64,000 bases of DNA, taken from contig CDRNVI010000144.1 in NCBI GenBank assembly GCA_977017575.1, forward strand, positions 1 through 64,000. The letters are read 5' to 3'. Position numbers and translations under genes: made by a program. The DNA comes from Paramoeba atlantica. Lineage: Eukaryota; Discosea. Numbering within the stretch: position 1 is the stretch's first letter; each line of letters starts with the position of its first letter. The notes below the pieces were generated by a model that ran no database searches, was not told where the DNA came from, and saw only the letters and a program-made list of their open reading frames with translations. This document shows, one piece after another, positions 26,301 through 38,370 of the stretch.

Positions 26301-28668
26301 CTTTGAGTCAGAGAAGAAAGAAGAAGTTTGGAATGAAGAAAAAATCCCAAAGGATCCAAAAAACCGAAATAATGGAAAAAAGTTTACAATTGGAATTGGG
26401 GGGGGAGGAGGAACAACCACTGTCGCACCAAGGTTTGGGTTTGCTGTTGAAAAAGAGGAGGAGGAAGAAGAAGAAGAAGAAAGAGAGAGAGAAGATGAGG
26501 AAGACAAGCCAGAGGAGGAGGAGGAAGTTTTTTGGGGGAAAAAAGAAGAAGAGATAAGTTTTGGAGAAAAGAGAATAATCTCTTTCATTGGAATTGTTGT
26601 TGAAAAGTCAAAACAACAACAATGTCTCAATTCTTGAGATGATGATGAAAAAGAGATATTTTCTCTATCTTGTAAGGAACCAGGAGGTGGTGGGGGAGGG
26701 GAATTCGAGAAGGAGGAGGAGAAGGGAGAAGAATGAGAAGAATGAGAAGAAGAGTTTGAACAATGTGACTGCTGCTGCTGCTGTTGAGGCAAATGAGAAG
26801 AACAAGAATAAGAAGAACAAGAAAAAAAAGAACGACTTAAGGCAGAGGAGGAGGAGGAGGGAGACTGTTGCTGCTGCTGCTGCTGATGTTGCTGAGCATT
26901 TGGATCCAAAGTATTCGAACGAGAAGAAATTTGTTGTTGTTGTTGTGGTCCAACAAAAATCTTTGAAGGAGAGGATGATACACTCTGATCAGAGAGAAGT
27001 GTGGTATCACAAAAAGAAAATTTTCTTAAAAAAGAAAATAAGTCAGCGAATTGTTGTGTTTTTTCACAGTGGTCTGACCACTCCTGATCAACAATAGGAG
27101 GATCATCAGCATCATCATCACTCCAAAAAGTATGTTTTCCACCGTAACTTCCCACTCGAATATGAGAGACATCACATAACTGTAAGGCTTTCACAATCAA
27201 TGAAATCGAAAAATTTTGTGTTTTCCGGATCACACACTTTCGAGGAGAAGATTTTGGAGGAGGAGAAGATTTTTTCGAGGAAAAAGAAGAAGAGGAGACA
27301 TCTTCACCATCTCCTTCTTCATCAAATCCAGGTTGAAGGTCGACTGAAAGGACTCCGTAAATATTCAAAAAGTGAACAAAAGCTGTCCGTTTTGGAAAAG
27401 ATTGTTCAGTATCAGGAAACCAAAGAAAAACTGGTTGAATAGAGAGGATATTCACGAAGGGATAACGAAATAAAAGAGGATCTTCAGGGAGAGAACACGA
27501 AAAAGAATCAGGTATTAAAAGAGTTGATGGCCCTCCAACAAATAAAGGAAGCTCAGAGACAGGCAGCCAAAAGGTGTAAAAATCTAAATCTACCAATCCA
27601 TCCACCCATATTGGCAGTTGAGGTAAATCCAGAATGGATTTACCATCACATTCACCATCACCATCACCATCACCATCACCATCACCATCACCATCACCAT
27701 CACCATCACCATCACCATTACCACCAAAAGACTGCTTTGAAGAAGGAAAGTATTCTTCTTCTTCTTTACTTTCTTCTTCTTCTTCCCCTTCCTCTTTTAC
27801 TTCTTCAATTGTCCCTTCTTCTTCTTCTTTTTCTCCAAAAAAAGAAGTTACACAGTGGTAGTGGTGTGACTCTTCTTCCTCTTCTTCAGACAAAGACCGA
27901 ATAGAATGATCATCACCATCACCATCACCATCACCATCGCCATCATCCATCTTTTTTGGTTCAAAAAAAATTACATCATCATTGTCACTAAAAATTTTAA
28001 AAAAAACAATAAATTAGAAAAAAAACAAAATGAAAAAAAGAAAAGAAAAGAAAAAAACAATACTTAATAATAAAAAAAAATAAAGAAAAACAACACTTAA
28101 TAAAAAAAATAGATATTTTAGTGTGAACCTGAAAGAAGAAAAAGAGAGTTGTGGAGATGAAACATTAAGTATATGATCTCTTTCTTCTGTTTTCTCCTCG
28201 TTATAACTACTCATCATGAAGAGTAGTGATTCTTCTGTAAAGAAAAAATAAGAAAAAATTTTCTTCATTGTGTTTTTGTTCATTGAACCTTCCTCCCAAC
28301 CCAAAACCCAAAGGAGAGAGAGAGAAGAGAGAGAGAGAGAGAGGGAGGTTGAAAGAAAGAAAATAAAATGAAACAGAGATGAGATACCTTTTGTTTTGAG
28401 GGATGATGGCAGTGCTGATGAAAAGGGTGGGATAAGAGATAACCTCCTCTTTTCCTCTTCTTTTGTGTCCTCTCCTCTCATCCTGAAAGATGGAAGTGGT
28501 GATGGTGATAAAACATTCTTCTTTTTCTTAAATGATGATGATTTACAAGAAGAAAAAAACTTCTTTTTATCTCCTCTAGAAAAATTAAGAAAAAAAAGGT
28601 ATCATGTTGTTAGAACAAAAATATCTTAACATCATTTTTTTTTGTGACTTTAATTACTTTTTCTATAT

Positions 28669-28701
<33 letters not shown>

Positions 28702-31005
28702 AAAACTGTTGATCAGAAAAAGAAGAATGAGAAGAAGAAGAATGAGAAGAAAAAGAATAATAATCTTCATTATCATTCCTTTTCAAAGGGTTTTGGGTTC
28801 TGCTTTTTTTGTCAGTCTTCTTCTTCTTCTTAGCCACCACCACCAGAGAGGGAGACTGAGAACCATGGGATTGAGAACCAAATTGTTGGGATAAAAATTG
28901 AGATGATGATCGAGACTTAGTTGGCTGAGATGTTGGCCACTTGAAAATTTCTTTCTCCTGAAACACTTCCCTAAACCCAAAATAACATTAGATGAAAATA
29001 GTTGAATTTAATAAAAAGAAACAAAAAAATTTTAATTTAAAAAAGAACAACAAAGAAAAAATAAAAAAGACCACATCAACACACAACACACAACACATAA
29101 TACACAATCAATCAATCAATCTATCAATCAATCAATCAAAAAAAAATTGAAAACAAACATTCCAGCAGACAATGGAGAAGGCTGCCCCTTTTCTTGCAGA
29201 GAACATTGCAGCAAAGAGGATTGGTGAGAAGGGAAAGGAAAAGGGGAAGGAGGAGAAGGGGAAGGGGAAGGCTGCTGATGAGATGGAGAAGGAGAAGGAG
29301 AAGGAGAAGGAGAAGGAGAAGGAGAAGGAGAAGGAGAAAGAGAAGGAGAAGGAGAAGGAGAAGGAGAAGGGGATGATGATAGAGAAGGGGGTGATGGAGA
29401 AGGAGAAGAAGAAGAAGGAGGAGGAGAATTAGAGATTTTTTTTCGGTGATTTATCTTCTTCTTTTTTGTTTTGAGAGATGGAGCAGGAGAAAGTTTCTTC
29501 TTCAGTTTTTCAACCCCTCCATCATCCACTAAATAAAATCAAAAAAAAAAAAGGAATTGATAAAACTATTTTTCAATAATAAAGAAAAAGAGAAAAATCA
29601 AAAAGTGAACCAGTAGAACAATAATATTGTGGTAGACCATTATCAGTCACAAAGAAGGATCCAGCTTCATCTCTATTCTCACCACAATTTTTCTGAATGT
29701 TCCTTTTTTTAGAATATCCATAAGGGGGAACCTTCCAAAATAGTATTCTTTGTTGATGATAAAAGAAGTTTTTTGAGTCTTCTGAAAGACTTTTTCTTCG
29801 ACGATGACAATGATATCGAGATGGTTCAGATGATTGGCAGTGGATTTGTTGTCTTTCTTGGGGGGGGGGGGGGGGGGGAGCATCCAAATCAGCAACAACA
29901 GGATCACCAGCAAGAGCAACAGCAGCAGCAGCAGGAACAGCAACAGGAGCAATAGCAGCAGCAGCAATATTGCTGTTGCTGGAAAGACTTCTCTTTCGAT
30001 GAGTGGCACCAAGAGCAGCAACAGGATCACCAACAGCAGCAGCAGTAGCAGCAATAGCAGCAGGAGCAGCAACAGGATCACCAGCAGCAACAGCAGCAGG
30101 AGCCGGAGCAGAAGCAGCAACATTGCTGTTGCCGGAAAGACTTCTCTTTCGATGAGTGGTGCCAGGAGCAGGAGCCGGAGCAGAAGCAGCAACATTGCTG
30201 TTGCTGGAAAGACTTCTCTTTCGATGAGTGGCACCAGGAGCAGGAGCCAGAGCAGAAGCAGCAACATTGCTGTTGCTGGAAAGACTTCTCTTTTGATGAG
30301 TGGCGCCAAGAGCAGCAACAGGAGCAGAAGCAGCAACATTGCTGTTGCCGGAAAGACCTCTCTTTCGATGAGTGGCACCAGGAGCAGCAGCAGGAGCAGA
30401 AGCAGCAACATTGCTGTTGCCAGAAAGACTTCTCTTTCGATGAGTGGTGCCAGGAGCAGCAACAGGAGCAGAAGCAGCAACATTGCTGTTGCCGGAAAGA
30501 CTTCTCTTTTGATGAGTGGTGCCAGGAGCAGAAGCCGGAGCAGAAGCAGCAACATTGCTGTTGCTGGAAAGACCTTTCTTTCGATGAGTGGCACCAGGAG
30601 CAGCAGCAGGAGCAGAAGCAGCAACATTGCTGTTGCTGGAAAGACTTCTCTTTTGATGAGTGGCACCAGGAGCAGCAACAGGAGCAGAAGCAGCAACATT
30701 GCTGTTGCCGGAAAGACCTCTCTTTCGATGAGTGGCACCAGGAGCAGCAACAGGAGCAGAAGCAGCAACATTGCTGTTGCTGGAAAGACTTCTCTTTTGA
30801 TGAGTGGCACCAGAAGCAGCAACAGCAGCAGCAGCAGCAGCATTATTACAAGAAACACTTTTTTTTTTGCCTAAAGAAAGGGTTATCAGAAGAAAAAAAA
30901 AGGAAAAAGGGGGTAGTTAAGAGAGGAGAGAGAAAAGAAAGGGTTTAAAGTCAGATTTAAAAAAACCAACCTTGATAGTTCAACATATTCAGAACCAAAA
31001 AAAAA
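23337..31005 (-). CDS. Giant low-complexity protein, at least 7 exons, 5' end not fixed
   Basis: Minus-strand exons: 31005-30971, 30870-29611, 29528-29159, 28970-28707, 28575-28388, 28234-28129 and 27987-23337 (stop TGA). All six introns (82-188 bp) are GT-AG and every junction keeps phase, giving at least 2,290 aa. The start is unresolved; the most 5' exon may be longer. Exon 30870-29611 encodes eleven 24-aa repeats (HRKRSLSSNSN plus Ala/Pro), six prolines, then a compact block with VPPYGYSKKR and FFVTDNGLPQYYC. Exon 29528-29159 encodes a Pro-Ser repeat. The last exon (1,549 codons) alternates Ser, Asp-Gly, Glu and Gln runs with folded-looking blocks, for example WAMVKIYSPILHFL, RIEIRIFGVSF and KIVKYFIDHLNIFHHSKN. 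I do not recognise the family. Basic and acidic runs suggest a nuclear or RNA/DNA-associated protein (inference). It is divergent to the gene at 31620. Confidence 0.75.
27645..27720 (+). repeat. CACCAT hexanucleotide repeat inside coding exon
   Basis: About twelve copies of CACCAT on plus encode an Asp-Gly dipeptide run on the minus strand, within the last exon of the giant gene. A shorter run of the same hexamer lies at 27908-27940, near the start of that exon. Confidence 0.9.
29860..29878 (+). repeat. G19 homopolymer within coding exon
   Basis: Nineteen consecutive G on plus encode six prolines (plus one base of the next codon) on minus. The tract length keeps the minus-strand exon in the frame that both splice junctions require. 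A length change would shift the frame, so this is a mutable site. Confidence 0.9.
29975..30845 (-). repeat. 72-bp coding minisatellite, 11 units
   Basis: Eleven copies of a unit containing GAAAGACTTCTCTTTCGATG occur, ten of them spaced exactly 72 bp apart. Because 72 is a multiple of three, several frames on both strands stay open. The splice phases on both sides select the minus frame encoding HRKRSLSSNSN followed by Ala/Pro/Ser, so each unit has a basic kinase-like site (RKRSLS). The Leu-rich minus frame and the Ser-rich plus frame are shadows. Confidence 0.9.
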
Positions 31006-31619
31006 CTGAAATAAGAGCGCAGGGGGAGAGTGGTACAAAAAATACTAAAACGAAAGGATAAAATCGTTTCTCTAAAGAAAGAGTAAAAAAAAAAAAAAAA
31101 AGAAAATGTTCTTTTCTTTTTCGCCCAACAAAAAATAAAAAAAAATAAGTTTTTTTGTTGTGCAAGTGAAAACTCAAGAATAAAAAAAATCACAATCCCA
31201 AGGGAATACAACAATTCAGACTATTTAAAAAAAAAACTATTTGAAAATTCATACCTCTTTTATTTTGTGACATAAAAAAGTTCTTTTTGAATTCAAAAAA
31301 GTTCACAGAAATTTCATTTGTAGAGTGAGCGAGTGAGTGTGACACCACATAAATCAAAAACTCTCTGAAAAAATCACTAAAACCAAAAATTAAAAAAAGA
31401 TCCTTTTCACTATCAAAATGAGTTAAAATAAATCAAACCAAAAAGGAATCATCCCTTCCAAAGCGTGTGGTGTGTGTTTTTGTGTTCTCTATTCTCTCTA
31501 TTCTCTTTGCTTCCTTATTTTTCCTTCCATCCTACATTCTTTTCATTTGGTTTCCTTTTCTTTTTTTTCATTATTTTTGATTCTTTGTAATAACATATTT
31601 TTGTTTCATTACGACAAGT
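31006..31619. promoter_or_regulatory. Shared 5' region of two divergent giant genes
   Basis: At most about 600 bp separate the most 5' exon found for the minus gene from the plus gene start at 31620. The interval is A/T-rich, with pyrimidine-rich sequence (TCTATTCTCTCTATTCTC) at 31488-31507 just upstream of the plus gene. It probably contains a bidirectional promoter plus a small first exon of the minus gene, for example one starting at an ATG near 31272. No TATA box or known factor site can be asserted. Confidence 0.35.
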
Positions 31620-31666
31620 ATGATGAAACAAGCGAAGATTGATTTTCAATCGAACCATCAACAACC

Positions 31667-31697
<31 letters not shown>

Positions 31698-34600
31698 CCA
31701 CAACAATCGCAACTCCAACTACAACCACAACAACAACAACAATCGCAACTACAGAATCCACAACAGGGGGATTCTGTTTCCCTCTCTCAACAAGATGCAG
31801 CAACATCAACAATCCGAACAATGACAGAAATAATTCAAGAACAAAATATTGAAAAAAAAGTCGAATACCTCAAAACATTTTGGACAATTCCATCAAGAGG
31901 ATCTGCAACACAAAACAAAGAAACCCTTCCAACACATCTCCAAGAACTTGAAAATGAATCCATGATTGAGATATTAGCAAGTCAATATTATGATGATCCG
32001 GTAATTATGGTTGATTATGGTTGTTGATTGTTATGGTTGTTGTGTGGTTGTATGTAATTGTGGTTGTTGTGGTTGTAGTTGTGGTTGTTGTTTGTTGTTT
32101 GGTTGTTGTTGTTTTTTGTTTGGGGAAGGGAAAAAAAGAGCACCAGAGGTTTGTTTGTTTGTTTTTTTGGCGAGGAAATCTTCTTTTCAGCAAAAAAAAA
32201 TTCGCGAATTTTTTTGTTTTTTGTTTTGTTTTTTGTTTATTTTTTGTTTTTTGTTTTTTGTTTTTTCTGTCAGCAGTTTGAGAAAAGAAAGAAGAAAATT
32301 TCTTCAGAAAGAATGAAATGAAGAGAATATTATTATAACTCTTTCAGTATTTTTTTTATTTATCTTTTTTTTCTTTTCAAAAACAAACACTTAGGAAGTG
32401 AATTCACGATGCATAAGCTCTGAAAAGGAACAAAATGCATTGAGACAATCACTTTCTCAAAGCGGATGGAATTTGGGTTTGCTTGGTCTTTTTTGTTTTG
32501 CTAAAAAAACGAATTGTGATGGAAACAAAGAAATTCGAGTGACAAATGAAAATCTTGTAATGTTTTTTGCAATTGATGGGCGACACCGTTGTCTCGTTTT
32601 GAAGGTATTTTTCTTTTTTTTTTCAATGTTCTTTCAAGAGTGCAAGAAAGGGGAGTGTTTCTTGTTGGGGGGGGTGTTGTTGTGATTTGGTTTTTTTTGT
32701 GTTGTGGGTTTTGGGTTTTGGGTTTGTGTTTATGGATATATTTTTATAGGAGTGGAATTCCATACTTTCAACAACATGCTTTTGTTTTGTTTTGTTTTGT
32801 GTGTTGTGTTGTAGAAGGATAAAATAATACAACACCAATAATGCACAACAACAACCTTTAAAAACCCCATTAATTACCCTATCCCCACCTGGTTATTGAC
32901 CCCCCTTTTTTTTCTCTAAATTCTCTGATTTATAGAATTTGAGTTTTACTCATAATGATGTTTTGGGTTCAGAAACAACACCCTTCTTTCCTCTTTCTGC
33001 TTCCTCCTCCTTATCATTTCTTACTTCTTCTTCTCTTTCTTCTTTTTCTTTTTCTCCTTCTTCTTCTTCTTCTTCTTCTTCTTCTTCTTCTTCTTCTTCT
33101 TCTTCTTCTTCTTCTTCATTGTACAAGAAGTTTCGAACCATTTGCCGAGGGAAATGGTGGTCTTTTACGAACTTTAATTCTGAACCACAACAAAAACTAT
33201 TTTTTCTTTTTGAAGGGATTGCTTCAACAAACCGAAATGTTTTTGTTCAATGGACATTATTGGATTTTGTTCGTGCAATTCGAAAAATTCGACAAAATTT
33301 TGAAAGGGCTGATTTTGAAGAAGAAGAAGAAGAAAAGGGAGGAGGAGATAGCAGAGGAGATGATAGCAATAAGGCTGGTGAGTTGAAAGACAGTGAGGAG
33401 AAGGCTGAGGAGAAGACTGAGGAGGAGAAGAAGACTGAGGAGGAGGAGGAGGAAGGAGGGAAGAGGAGAAAAACAAAGAAAAAAAAAAAGAAAAAAAAGA
33501 AAAAAAAGAAAATGACAGAAAATTTTTTAAAAAAACTTTTGCAGTTAGAACACACCTCATCAAAACAAACACTTCTTCGGATGGCTAATACAATTTTAAA
33601 TTCTGCCGGAATGGAGTCTCAAATGATTCGATATTTAGTTCAGAGTGATTTGATTGTTGAAGAGAAAGGAGAAGGAGAAGGAGAAAGAGGAGAAGGAAAA
33701 GGAAGACGAGATTCAAAGGTTTTTTATTTTTTATTAATTTTAAAATATTTAAAGAATATCCTTATTTTTTTAATTTAAACCCCTCCCATAAAAAAGCCAA
33801 CAACCCTCTTTTTTTCTTTTTTCTTTTTCTTTTCTTTCTTTATTGCAAATATTAATTTGAAGAAAAAACTCTTCTCTTCTCTCTCTTCTCTCTCTTCTCT
33901 TTTCTTCTTTCTTCTCTTATTTCTCTCTTTTCTCTTCCCTCTTTCTCTCATTTCTCTTTTTTCTCTCTTCTCTTCTCTTTTCTTCTCCCGGCGGGGTTCT
34001 CTTCTCCCGGGTTCTCTTCTCCCTGGTTCTCCTATCTATCTCTTCTTTCCTTTTCTTTTTTTTTTTAGAAAGTAGATTTTGTTTTAAATGTACTTGAATT
34101 TTGGAGAGTTCTTCATTCGAGCACATATAAAGATATTTTTTATCGTGGCTTTTTTATGTGTGGACCTGTACAACAACAACAACACACCACCACCACCACC
34201 ACCACCACCACCACCACCACAATGTCTCCTTTTGTGGGTGTTGGTTCTCCTATCTCGTCTTCAGAGCATCCATTGTCATCATTGCCATCGCTATCATCCT
34301 CCTGTTTCTTTGCTCAAAACGATCAAAAGAGAACTGAATTTCTTCAATTTTGTGCTTCCAATCTAAAGCGTGTGAGTTCAAAATCAAGTATTGGTTTATT
34401 TCATCAGAAATTTAAAGAAATTTTTATCCCAGAAGATGCTCAAAATTTCATTTTAACTGGCCCTCTTCCGATGAACATCATTAATCGAAACTGTCGAAAA
34501 GGTTTATCTTTTATTTTTTTTCTTCTTTTTTTTTCTCTCTAATTAGAAAAGAACCACACAAAACATACAACACACAACACAACACAACACAACACAACAC

Positions 34601-35116
34601 AACACAACACAACACAACACAACACAACACAACACAACACAACACAACACAACTACAAAAAAAAAACCTGTGGCTGCTCTGTTGTGCTTTATTCATTTTT
34701 TAAGAAATAATTTTATTAATTATTTTAAATAATTTTAATAGATACGAAACAACAACAACAACCTGCCAAAACTACTAATAGTATCATTGAGGGAGATGGT
34801 GGTGACAATGAGATTATTGTTATTTCTGATGATGAAGTTTTTTCATTGTCACCAGTAATAATAAGTTGTTTGAAGAGTGGTGATGATAAGGAAGAAGAAG
34901 AGAAGGAAAGGGAAAGAGAAAGTGTTTCGGATGATAGTAAAGAAGAAAAGAGAGATGATAAAGAAGAAAAAGAAACTGCTGAGGAAAAGAAAAAAGAAAG
35001 AGAGAAGAAAAAGGGAGAAAGAGAACAACATACTACTGCCACCACAACATCATTATTATCGTTTCTATACCAAAAAATAATCCACTTTTACCTTTTCAAT
35101 ATTTTATCACTACAAG

Positions 35117-35175
<59 letters not shown>

Positions 35176-36022
35176 AACTCTTTTTCTTCTTCTTCTTTGA
35201 ACTACCATTGTAACATTGTCACTTCTTTAAAAAAAAAGAAGCATTACAAAAAGTTCGATAAAATGATAAAAGAAATTTCTTTTCACGGTTTTAGTTATCT
35301 CTCAACCCAACCTGCCAGTCTTTCTTTGAAGCATTCTTCTTCTTCTTCTTCTTCTTCATTAGATGGAAATAAAAACCCCTCAATTACCATCGTATCATCG
35401 ATCGAAGACTTGCTTGCTGAGGTAACTACTATTTATCTATCTCTCTTCTCTCTCTCTTGGTTAAAAAATCATTTTTTTTATTTAAAATGATTGAAATTTT
35501 TTTTTAAAAAAAGGAAAAAAAGAAAAAACATATTGATATTATCTTTTTTAGTTCTTTTACCAATGATGGTGATGATAAAAGAGTTGCAACTGCTGGTTTT
35601 GAACTGGTTTTTTATTTTCTTATTTTCTCATTTTATTTATATTTATTTAAAAATTATTTATTTTTTATCTTTTCTTTTCTCTAAACCCAAATCATATTGG
35701 TCTTTCTAAAATCCCCTTTCTTCCACCCAACACCCTAACACCCTAAAACCCTAACCTCAGTTGTACGAACTTCAAAATTTTACCAACCTGCTTAACATTA
35801 TCAAAGAAATGAATAAGTTAATTGTTTTCTTTGTTCCATTGAGTCGCTTTGAATTCACTCTCGATCAATTAAACAAAAAACAAATTTTAATTGATTCTAT
35901 TTGGTTATTTTTTTATTTATTTTTCCCACCAAATCCAAACACACACACACATAATACAACAATACTCTCTTCTTCTGAACTCTCTTCTGAACACATGTGT
36001 CACCCTAAACCCTCTTTTCTTT

Positions 36023-36070
<48 letters not shown>

Positions 36071-37711
36071 TTTTATATGTAACTCTTCCTCTCCTTCTCC
36101 TCTCCCTCCTTCTCTCTTTTCTCTCTTTTCTCTCTTTCTCTCTCTTCTTTCTCTCTCTTTCTTTCTCTCTTTTCTTTCTCTCTTTCTTTTTCTCTTTCTT
36201 TCTCTCTTTCTCTCAGTTTCATTCATTTGAAGCAAAACAACACCCAAAAAAGCAAAGAAGAAAAATGTTGTAACAAAAATTACAATTCTTTACCAATTTG
36301 GGTTTTGATTTATTCCCGAGAACCAAACGTAAAAAAGACAACGAAAGATGTTCTGTTCCAATGTCGTTATCAGAATATTGTAAAAGATGGTAATTTTGCC
36401 CAGTGGCTGCAAGGAAGAGAAAAAGTAAGAATGTCGTTCGAGAATGTTGTTATTCAAATGAAAAGTTATTCGTTTCAACGTAGTGATGGTGGTCGTAAAA
36501 TGATTTCTTACTTTATTGAGTCTGCTGTTCTGTGCCATATTCATTATCTTTTGAATGAATGTTTTTGCCCTACATCTCGAAATTTACATGTATGGGACCT
36601 TTGTGGTCAAGTTTGCCCCCAAAAAGACTTATGGGGACATTTCCAGTGGAAGTCAATCTCAATATTGAGTTCTTCCCCTCAATCTCTTGCTGATTTTCTC
36701 GAAATTGATAAATTAGTGGACACTCCTCTTCACAAATGTGGTGGTGGTCAACAACAACAACAACAACAACAAACAAAAGAGTTCTTTTCCTCTCTTTTCG
36801 TGGAGAATGAAGCGAAAGTGAGTCGTTTGGATGACGATAGTGATGAATATGATGGTGATGAAGAAGAAACTGACATGCATTCTTTTATTAATGATTCTGA
36901 TGAGGAGGAGGGGGAAGAGGAAGAAGGAGAAGGAGAGAAAGGAGGAGGAGGAGAAAGAGAAGAAGATGAGAAGACAAGAGGAGAGAAGAAGACAGAAGAA
37001 GAGAGAGTTGAACAAGAAGAAGAAGAGAAGAGGATTGAGGGAAAAAAAGAGAAAAAGAAACAAAAGGAGGACCAACAGTTGGTTGAGAAAGAAAAAGAAA
37101 AAGAGAAAAGAGAAAAAGAGAAAAGAGAAGAAAAAGAGAAAAGAGAAAAGAGAAAAAGAAAAAGAGAAAAAGAAGAAAAAGAAAAAGAAAAAGAAGAAAA
37201 AGAACAAGAAAAAGAAAAAGAAAAAGAAGAAAAAGAAAAAGAAAAAGAAGAAGAAAAAGAAAAAAAAAAAGAAAAAGAAGAAGAAAAAGAAAAAGAAAAA
37301 GAAAAAGAAAAAGAAAAAGAAAAAGAAAAAGAAAAAGAAAAAGAAAAAGAAAAAGAAAAAGAAAAAGAAAAAGAAAAAGAAAAAAAAGAAACAGAAAAAG
37401 GAACCAGGGCCAAGAAGTCTTTTCGTCATGCAAAAAGGGGGAAGGGAATCCCTCACAAAACTTCTTCAATTTTTTCATCTTCTATTCAAACACTCTCTTC
37501 AGTTCCTTCTTCTTCGTCTTCTTCTTCTTCTTCTTTTTTGTCTCAACCACCTCTCTCTTCTCGAAAACGACTTGCTTCTACAAACCTCTCTCCTCAAAAC
37601 CAAGAAAAGAGAAAAAAGAAGATAAGAGAAGAAGAAGAAAAAAGAAAGAAAATGAGTGTGAGAAAGAAAAGTGGGAAAAAAAGGGAGGAAGTTCCTCGGA
37701 TTGATTCTTAG
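31620..37711 (+). CDS. Giant low-complexity protein with ParB-like DGRHR motif and SUMO-interaction-like motif, 7 exons, 1,374 aa
   Basis: Exons 31620-32000, 32395-32604, 32936-33718, 34069-34501, 34742-35421, 35761-35903 and 36217-37711 (stop TAG). All six introns (240-394 bp) are GT-AG and the phases (0,0,0,1,0,2) agree. Exon 1 is Gln-rich. Exon 2 (residues 128-197) reads SSEKEQNALRQSLSQSGWN then FFAIDGRHRC, with D188-G-R-H-R192. This layout resembles the ParB/sulfiredoxin-fold motif (helix with a search for a binding glycine, then DGxHR). Residues 627-634 (IIVISDDE) match a SUMO-interacting motif. Ser, Thr, Gln, Glu and Glu-Lys runs separate folded-looking blocks, including a Cys/Trp-rich one in exon 7 (LLNECFCPTSRNLHVWDLCG). 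The ParB assignment is tentative and no other family is recognised. A nuclear location is inference. Confidence 0.8.
33058..33117 (+). repeat. TTC trinucleotide repeat in coding exon
   Basis: About twenty TTC units within exon 3 of the plus-strand giant gene are read as a serine run (TCT frame). Confidence 0.9.
34571..34652 (+). repeat. ACAAC pentanucleotide repeat in intron 4
   Basis: About sixteen copies of ACAAC lie wholly within the intron 34502-34741 of the plus-strand giant gene. Confidence 0.9.
37080..37400 (+). repeat. GAAAAA hexanucleotide tract encoding Glu-Lys repeats
   Basis: Nearly perfect AGAAAA/GAAAAA repeats in exon 7 of the plus-strand giant gene encode a long Glu-Lys dipeptide run. 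Both strands are open here only because of composition; the minus-strand Phe-rich frames are shadows. Confidence 0.85.
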
Positions 37712-38305
37712 AAAAGTTTTTGTTGGGAAGGGGGGGAGGGGTAGAAAGTTTAGTGTCTGGTGGTTTTTTTTTTTTTAACTTTGTTGTTTTTATCTCTTTC
37801 TCTCTTTAATTTTTTTGGTTGAAAAAAAAAATAAAAATTAAAAAAAATTAAAAAAAAAAAATAAAAATAAAAAAAAATTAAAAAATTAAAAAATCAAAGA
37901 TTTTTTCTTGTTTCTTGTTTCATCTTTTATTAAAGCCTTCTCCTCCTCCCTCCTTCCCTCCTCTCTCTATATGTTTAATTAGGGTTGTGCAAAAAATATA
38001 AGGTTGTTTGATGTCAACAACACTCGTTCAAAAACTTGATTGATTCCACACTAATTTAGATGGATCAAAAATCGAGTCATGGTATTGAGTTAAAAAACTG
38101 CCCGCCTCAACAACACACTAATATCACACTCCTTATGACTGCGTATTTTTGTGTGAAACACCCTGAACAGTCTGTCAATAAAATTAGAGATATAATCACC
38201 CTAATCGGATAAGAATAATTATTATGCCTTGCTCATCCTCATGCTATCCCAAATTAAGAAAATCAAAAAAGAACCTTTTTTGAGCCCTTTTATCCAGAAG
38301 AAATG

Positions 38306-38370
<65 letters not shown>

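Noticed and set aside
29647-30858. 403-codon Leu-rich minus frame and 346-codon Ser-rich plus frame over the 72-bp repeats
   Set aside because: The repeat length is a multiple of three, so several frames stay open. Splice phases on both sides choose another minus frame (HRKRSLSSNSN units).
36713-37478. Minus-strand Phe/Ser-rich frames opposite exon 7 of the plus-strand giant gene
   Set aside because: They are shadows of the Glu-Lys repeat. The plus frame is supported by splice phase and flanking non-repetitive protein sequence.
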